16,533 bases of DNA from Limimaricola sp041580155. Its GTDB lineage: Bacteria > Pseudomonadota > Alphaproteobacteria > Rhodobacterales > Rhodobacteraceae. The stretch spans positions 1-16,533 of the forward strand of contig JBFGEI010000043.1 of NCBI GenBank assembly GCA_041580155.1, given 5' to 3'. This document shows positions 14,346 to 16,533 of the stretch, piece by piece. The notes beneath the pieces are model-generated. The model saw nothing but the letters and a program-made list of their open reading frames with translations. It searched no databases and was not told the origin of the DNA. A program made the translations under genes and the position numbers. Numbering within the stretch: position 1 is the first letter of the stretch; the number at the start of each line of letters is the position of its first letter.

Positions 14346-14918
14346 ATGTTCATCCAGACCGAATCCACGCCGAACCCCGCGACCCTGAAATTCCTGCCCG
14401 GGCAGACGGTTCTCGAGGTCGGCACCGCCGATTTCCCGTCGGTCGAGGCGGCGCAGGCCTCGCCGCTGGCGCGGCGCATCTTTGCCGCCGGCGGCGTTGC
14501 CGGCGTGTTTCTCGGGTCGGACTTCGTCACCGTGACCAAGACCGAAGCCGTCGAATGGGATCACATCAAGCCCGCCGTGCTCGGCGCGGTGATGGAGCAT
14601 TTCCAGTCCGGCCAGGCCGCGGTCGAGGGCGCCGACGGCGTGACCCCGGGCGCCGGCGGCCACGCCGTGCATGACGGCGAGGACGGTGCCATCGTCGAAC
14701 AGATCAAGGAACTGCTCGACACCCGGGTCCGGCCGGCCGTGGCGCAGGACGGTGGCGACATCACCTTCCACGGTTTCGACCGCGGCATCGTCTACCTGCA
14801 CATGCAGGGCGCCTGTGCCGGCTGCCCGTCCTCGACGCTTACCCTGAAGATGGGCATCGAGAACCTGCTGCGGCACTACATCCCCGAGGTGGTCGAGGTC
14901 CGCCCCGTCGCGGCCTGA
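14346..14918 (+). CDS. nfuA: NfuA/NifU-like iron-sulfur cluster carrier
   Basis: The 190-residue protein has an N-terminal Nfu_N domain (MFIQTESTPNPATLKFLPGQ, SPLARRIFAAGGVAGVFLGS) and a C-terminal NifU domain. The latter carries RPAVAQDGGDITFHGFD and GACAGCPSSTLTLKMGIENL, with the cluster-binding CxxC at Cys157 and Cys160. This is the architecture of Nfu-type carriers, which accept [4Fe-4S] clusters from a scaffold and pass them to target enzymes. The ATG at 14346 is preferred over an in-frame GTG at 14337, because AGGTGG (14335-14340) lies 5 nt before it and homologues begin MFIQTE. An iron-type regulatory site and promoter lie just upstream. The stop overlaps the tsaB start (TGATG). Confidence 0.96.
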   Translation: MFIQTESTPNPATLKFLPGQTVLEVGTADFPSVEAAQASPLARRIFAAGGVAGVFLGSDFVTVTKTEAVEWDHIKPAVLGAVMEHFQSGQAAVEGADGVTPGAGGHAVHDGEDGAIVEQIKELLDTRVRPAVAQDGGDITFHGFDRGIVYLHMQGACAGCPSSTLTLKMGIENLLRHYIPEVVEVRPVAA

Positions 14919-15496
14919 TGACCCCGCTGCTTGCCTTCGACACCTCGGCCGCGCATTGCGCGGCCGCGTTGCATGTGGGGGACCGGACGGTCACCCGGGT
15001 CGAGCCGATGGCCAAGGGCCAGGCCGAGCGGCTGATGCCGTTCCTCGAGGAATTGCTGCGCGACGAAGGGCTTGCCTGGGGCAATCTCGCCGCGCTCGGG
15101 GTCGGCACCGGGCCGGGCAATTTCACCGGGATCAGGATCGGCGTCTCGGCGGCGCGGGGGCTGGCGCTTGGCCTGCGGATTCCGGCGATCGGCGTCACCG
15201 GCTTCGAGGCGGCGGCGCATCGGCTGCCGCGGCCCGTCACCATCGCGCTGCCGGCGCCGCGCGACCATCTCTGGCTGCAGCGGCTGACCGAGACCGGCGC
15301 CGAGCCGGCGTCGCTGACGCTGGCCGCCGAGGCCGGGCCGGTCACCCCTGCCCCGGGTGCCGCGGCGATGGTCGCGGCGATCGCCGCGATCGCCGGGCTG
15401 CGCGCCGCCACGCCGCAACCGCGTCCGGCGCCGCTGTATGTCCGGGCCGCCGACGCGGCGCCGCCGCGCGATCCGGCGCCGACGCTGCTGCCGTGA
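14918..15496 (+). CDS. tsaB: tRNA t6A biosynthesis protein TsaB
   Basis: TsaB is the scaffold partner of TsaD in the complex that makes N6-threonylcarbamoyladenosine at position 37 of ANN-decoding tRNAs. The 192-residue protein begins LLAFDTSAAHCAAAL, the ASKHA-fold opening of the YeaZ family. It carries MPFLEELLRDEGLAWGNLAA and then the signature GVGTGPGNFTGIRIGVSAAR; the asparagine stands where serine is common. The C-terminal half is Ala/Pro-rich and less conserved, as usual. The ATG overlaps the nfuA TGA by one base and has no clear Shine-Dalgarno, so coupled translation is likely. The end overlaps rimI by GTGA. Confidence 0.95.
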   Translation: MTPLLAFDTSAAHCAAALHVGDRTVTRVEPMAKGQAERLMPFLEELLRDEGLAWGNLAALGVGTGPGNFTGIRIGVSAARGLALGLRIPAIGVTGFEAAAHRLPRPVTIALPAPRDHLWLQRLTETGAEPASLTLAAEAGPVTPAPGAAAMVAAIAAIAGLRAATPQPRPAPLYVRAADAAPPRDPAPTLLP

Positions 15497-15918
15497 CCGC
15501 CGATGCCGCGGCGCTCGCCGCGACCCACGCCGCCGCCTTCGATCGCGATCGCGGCTGGAGCGCCGAGGAGTTCGACGCCCTGCTGGCCGCACCCGGCTGC
15601 GTCTTCGCGGGCGATGCGGCCAGCTTCGTGCTGGGCCGGGTGACGCTGGACGAGGCCGAGATCCTGACGCTTGCCACCGCCCCCGAGGCCCGGCGCCAGG
15701 GGCGCGCAGCGGCGGCGCTGGCACGGTTCGGCGACGCCGCCCGGGACGCCGGCGCGGTGACGGCGTTTCTCGAGGTGGCCGAGGACAACGCGGCGGCGCG
15801 GCAGCTTTACGCTGCGGCCGGCTACCGCCAGGTCGGCCGTCGTCCGGGCTATTATTCACGCCCCGGACAAGCGCCCGTCGCGGCGCTGATCCTGCGGCGC
15901 AGCCTCGACGCGACCTGA
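15493..15918 (+). CDS. rimI: RimI-type GNAT N-acetyltransferase
   Basis: The 141-residue product belongs to the GNAT fold. The acetyl-CoA binding motif is TAPEARRQGRAAAAL (Arg67-Arg-Gln-Gly-Arg-Ala). It is followed by AFLEVAEDNAAARQLYAAAG and YRQVGRRPGYY, the pattern typical of RimI, which acetylates the N-terminal alanine of ribosomal protein S18. The start is GTG at 15493 in a GTGA overlap with the tsaB stop. A longer open frame in the same phase inside tsaB is a shadow. The RimI assignment rests on motif resemblance and on the common tsaB-rimI pairing; other GNAT substrates cannot be excluded. The third gene of the nfuA operon, it has no obvious terminator after it. Confidence 0.9.
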   Translation: MTADAAALAATHAAAFDRDRGWSAEEFDALLAAPGCVFAGDAASFVLGRVTLDEAEILTLATAPEARRQGRAAAALARFGDAARDAGAVTAFLEVAEDNAAARQLYAAAGYRQVGRRPGYYSRPGQAPVAALILRRSLDAT

Positions 15919-15996
15919 CCCTGCGTCAGGACGACCAAAGCCTGTCCCGACAGCGAGCAGCGGCTGATGACCCGGCGCAACTCCCTTAAAAACCTG

Positions 15997-16026
15997 TTGA
16001 CCCCTGAGGGTTGGCGTTGCCTTATC
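15997..16026 (+). promoter_or_regulatory. Candidate promoter for the BMP-family transporter gene
   Basis: TTGACC (15997-16002, 5 of 6) is followed after 17-18 nt by a CCTTATC stretch (16020-16026) as a weak -10. An A-rich segment (TTAAAAACC, 15986-15994) sits just upstream, like an UP element. Transcription would begin near 16033, leaving a leader of about 70 nt. This is the most AT-rich part of the 183-nt gap and the only plausible promoter I see there. Confidence 0.4.
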
Positions 16027-16101
16027 CTGCCATGAGCCGGCGGTGACCGGACACGTATGCGGCGGCATCAAACCGCTTCGACACCTGACAGGGAGAACTG
16101 A

Positions 16102-16533
16102 ATGACCCACCTCGCGAAAATTCTCGGCGCCTCTGCCGTGCTGGCCATCTCGGCCGGCGCCGCGCTGGCCGACCCGGCGCTGATCTTCGACCTGGGCGGC
16201 AAGTTCGACAAGTCGTTCAACGAAAGCGCCCATACCGGCGCGACCCGCTGGGCCGAGGAAACCGGGAACTCCTACGCCGAGGTCGAGCTGCAGTCCGACG
16301 CCCAGCGCGAGCAGGCGCTGCGCCGCTTCGCCGAGGCCGGCAACAACCCGATCGTCACGGTCGGCTTCTCGTTCATGACCCCGCTCGAGGAAATCGCCAC
16401 CGACTACCCCGACACCAAGTTCGTGATCATCGACGGCGTGGTCGACCAGCCCAACGTCCGCTCGGTGATCTTCAACGAGCACGAGGGCTCCTACCTCGTC
16501 GGCCAGATGGCGGCGATGGCGTCCGAGAGCGGC
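16102..16533 (+). CDS. BMP-family ABC transporter substrate-binding protein, 3' end missing
   Basis: The first 144 residues are visible and the gene continues beyond the right edge. The N-terminus is a Sec signal peptide (MTHLAKILGASAVLAISAGA, cleavage probably after ALA near residue 23). The mature protein starts DPALIFDLGGKFDKSFNESA, the hallmark opening of the BMP/PnrA/Med family (DxGGxxDxSFN). IVTVGFSFMTPLEEIATDYP, KFVIIDGVVDQPNVRSVIF and EHEGSYLVGQMAAMAS are further family stretches. Characterised members bind purine nucleosides for import by an ABC transporter, so the ligand here is probably a nucleoside, by inference. There is no lipobox, so it should be a free periplasmic protein, as usual in Gram-negative bacteria. 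GGAG at 16092-16095 lies 6 nt before the ATG. Confidence 0.93.
   Translation, partial: MTHLAKILGASAVLAISAGAALADPALIFDLGGKFDKSFNESAHTGATRWAEETGNSYAEVELQSDAQREQALRRFAEAGNNPIVTVGFSFMTPLEEIATDYPDTKFVIIDGVVDQPNVRSVIFNEHEGSYLVGQMAAMASESG

Noticed and set aside
13212..14876. 554-residue antisense open frame over the membrane protein, usp and nfuA
   Set aside because: It crosses three sense genes plus the nfuA promoter region and shows no protein-family signature.
14956..15492. In-frame extension of rimI inside tsaB
   Set aside because: The frame is open only because of high GC. The RimI-like fold starts at the GTG overlapping the tsaB stop, and the upstream translation has no conserved content.
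15930..15965. Possible terminator after rimI
   Set aside because: Only small imperfect stems (such as CTGT/ACAG) are present, without a strong stem or T-run.
1..16533. Possible mobile element, CRISPR array, tRNA or defence system
   Set aside because: I found no transposase or integrase motifs, direct-repeat arrays, tRNA-like cloverleaf ends or toxin/antitoxin pairs. Composition is uniform and all sizeable genes have housekeeping matches except one membrane protein.

Overview
The window looks like an ordinary chromosomal segment of an alphaproteobacterium, most likely a member of the Rhodobacteraceae. The DNA is very GC-rich (about 70% by eye), with G or C in nearly every third codon position. 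Protein affinities and gene order (rsmI/yraN/gshB next to an LpoA-like lipoprotein, glnD-murJ, trpS, nfuA-tsaB-rimI) fit that family. Base composition is uniform. I see no mobile element, CRISPR array, tRNA or rRNA, and coding density is very high.

Layout. Positions 1-1078 (+) hold the 3' part of comM, a Mg-chelatase-like AAA+ ATPase. It meets gshB tail to tail, and both stop codons lie in the same CTAG. A leftward operon follows: rsmI (16S rRNA 2'-O-methyltransferase), yraN (nuclease-fold UPF0102) and gshB (glutathione synthetase), covering 3385 down to 1075. A compact divergent promoter region at 3386-3454 separates it from a rightward run: an LpoA-like lipoprotein (3455-4645), glnD (4605-7424) and murJ (7421-9010). 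These three overlap, and both glnD and murJ start with TTG. The murJ end faces a rhomboid-fold membrane protein (9031-9750, -), which appears to have lost its protease active site. trpS (9827-10846, +) is divergent from it and faces a Tat-exported YkuD-type L,D-transpeptidase (10940-11491, -). GC-rich stem-loops without U-tracts sit between both of these convergent pairs.

The right third runs rightward. It holds a branched-chain aminotransferase, a three-helix membrane protein of unknown function with a four-cysteine cluster, and a universal stress protein, all closely spaced. Next comes nfuA (Fe-S carrier), tsaB (t6A tRNA modification) and rimI (ribosomal protein acetyltransferase), with stop/start overlaps. 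A well-formed promoter lies upstream of nfuA, directly preceded by an Irr/ICE-like iron-control element. After a 183-nt gap, the 5' part of a BMP-family ABC substrate-binding protein runs off the right edge.

Functionally the window mixes cell-envelope building (LpoA-like, MurJ, L,D-transpeptidase), nitrogen sensing (GlnD), translation quality (RsmI, TrpS, TsaB, RimI), redox and Fe-S metabolism (GshB, NfuA) and transport (BMP). I found no convincing new multi-gene system. The items most worth following are the inactive-looking rhomboid, the four-Cys membrane protein, the putative Irr site controlling nfuA-tsaB-rimI, the variant L,D-transpeptidase motif and the dual-coded rsmI/yraN junction.
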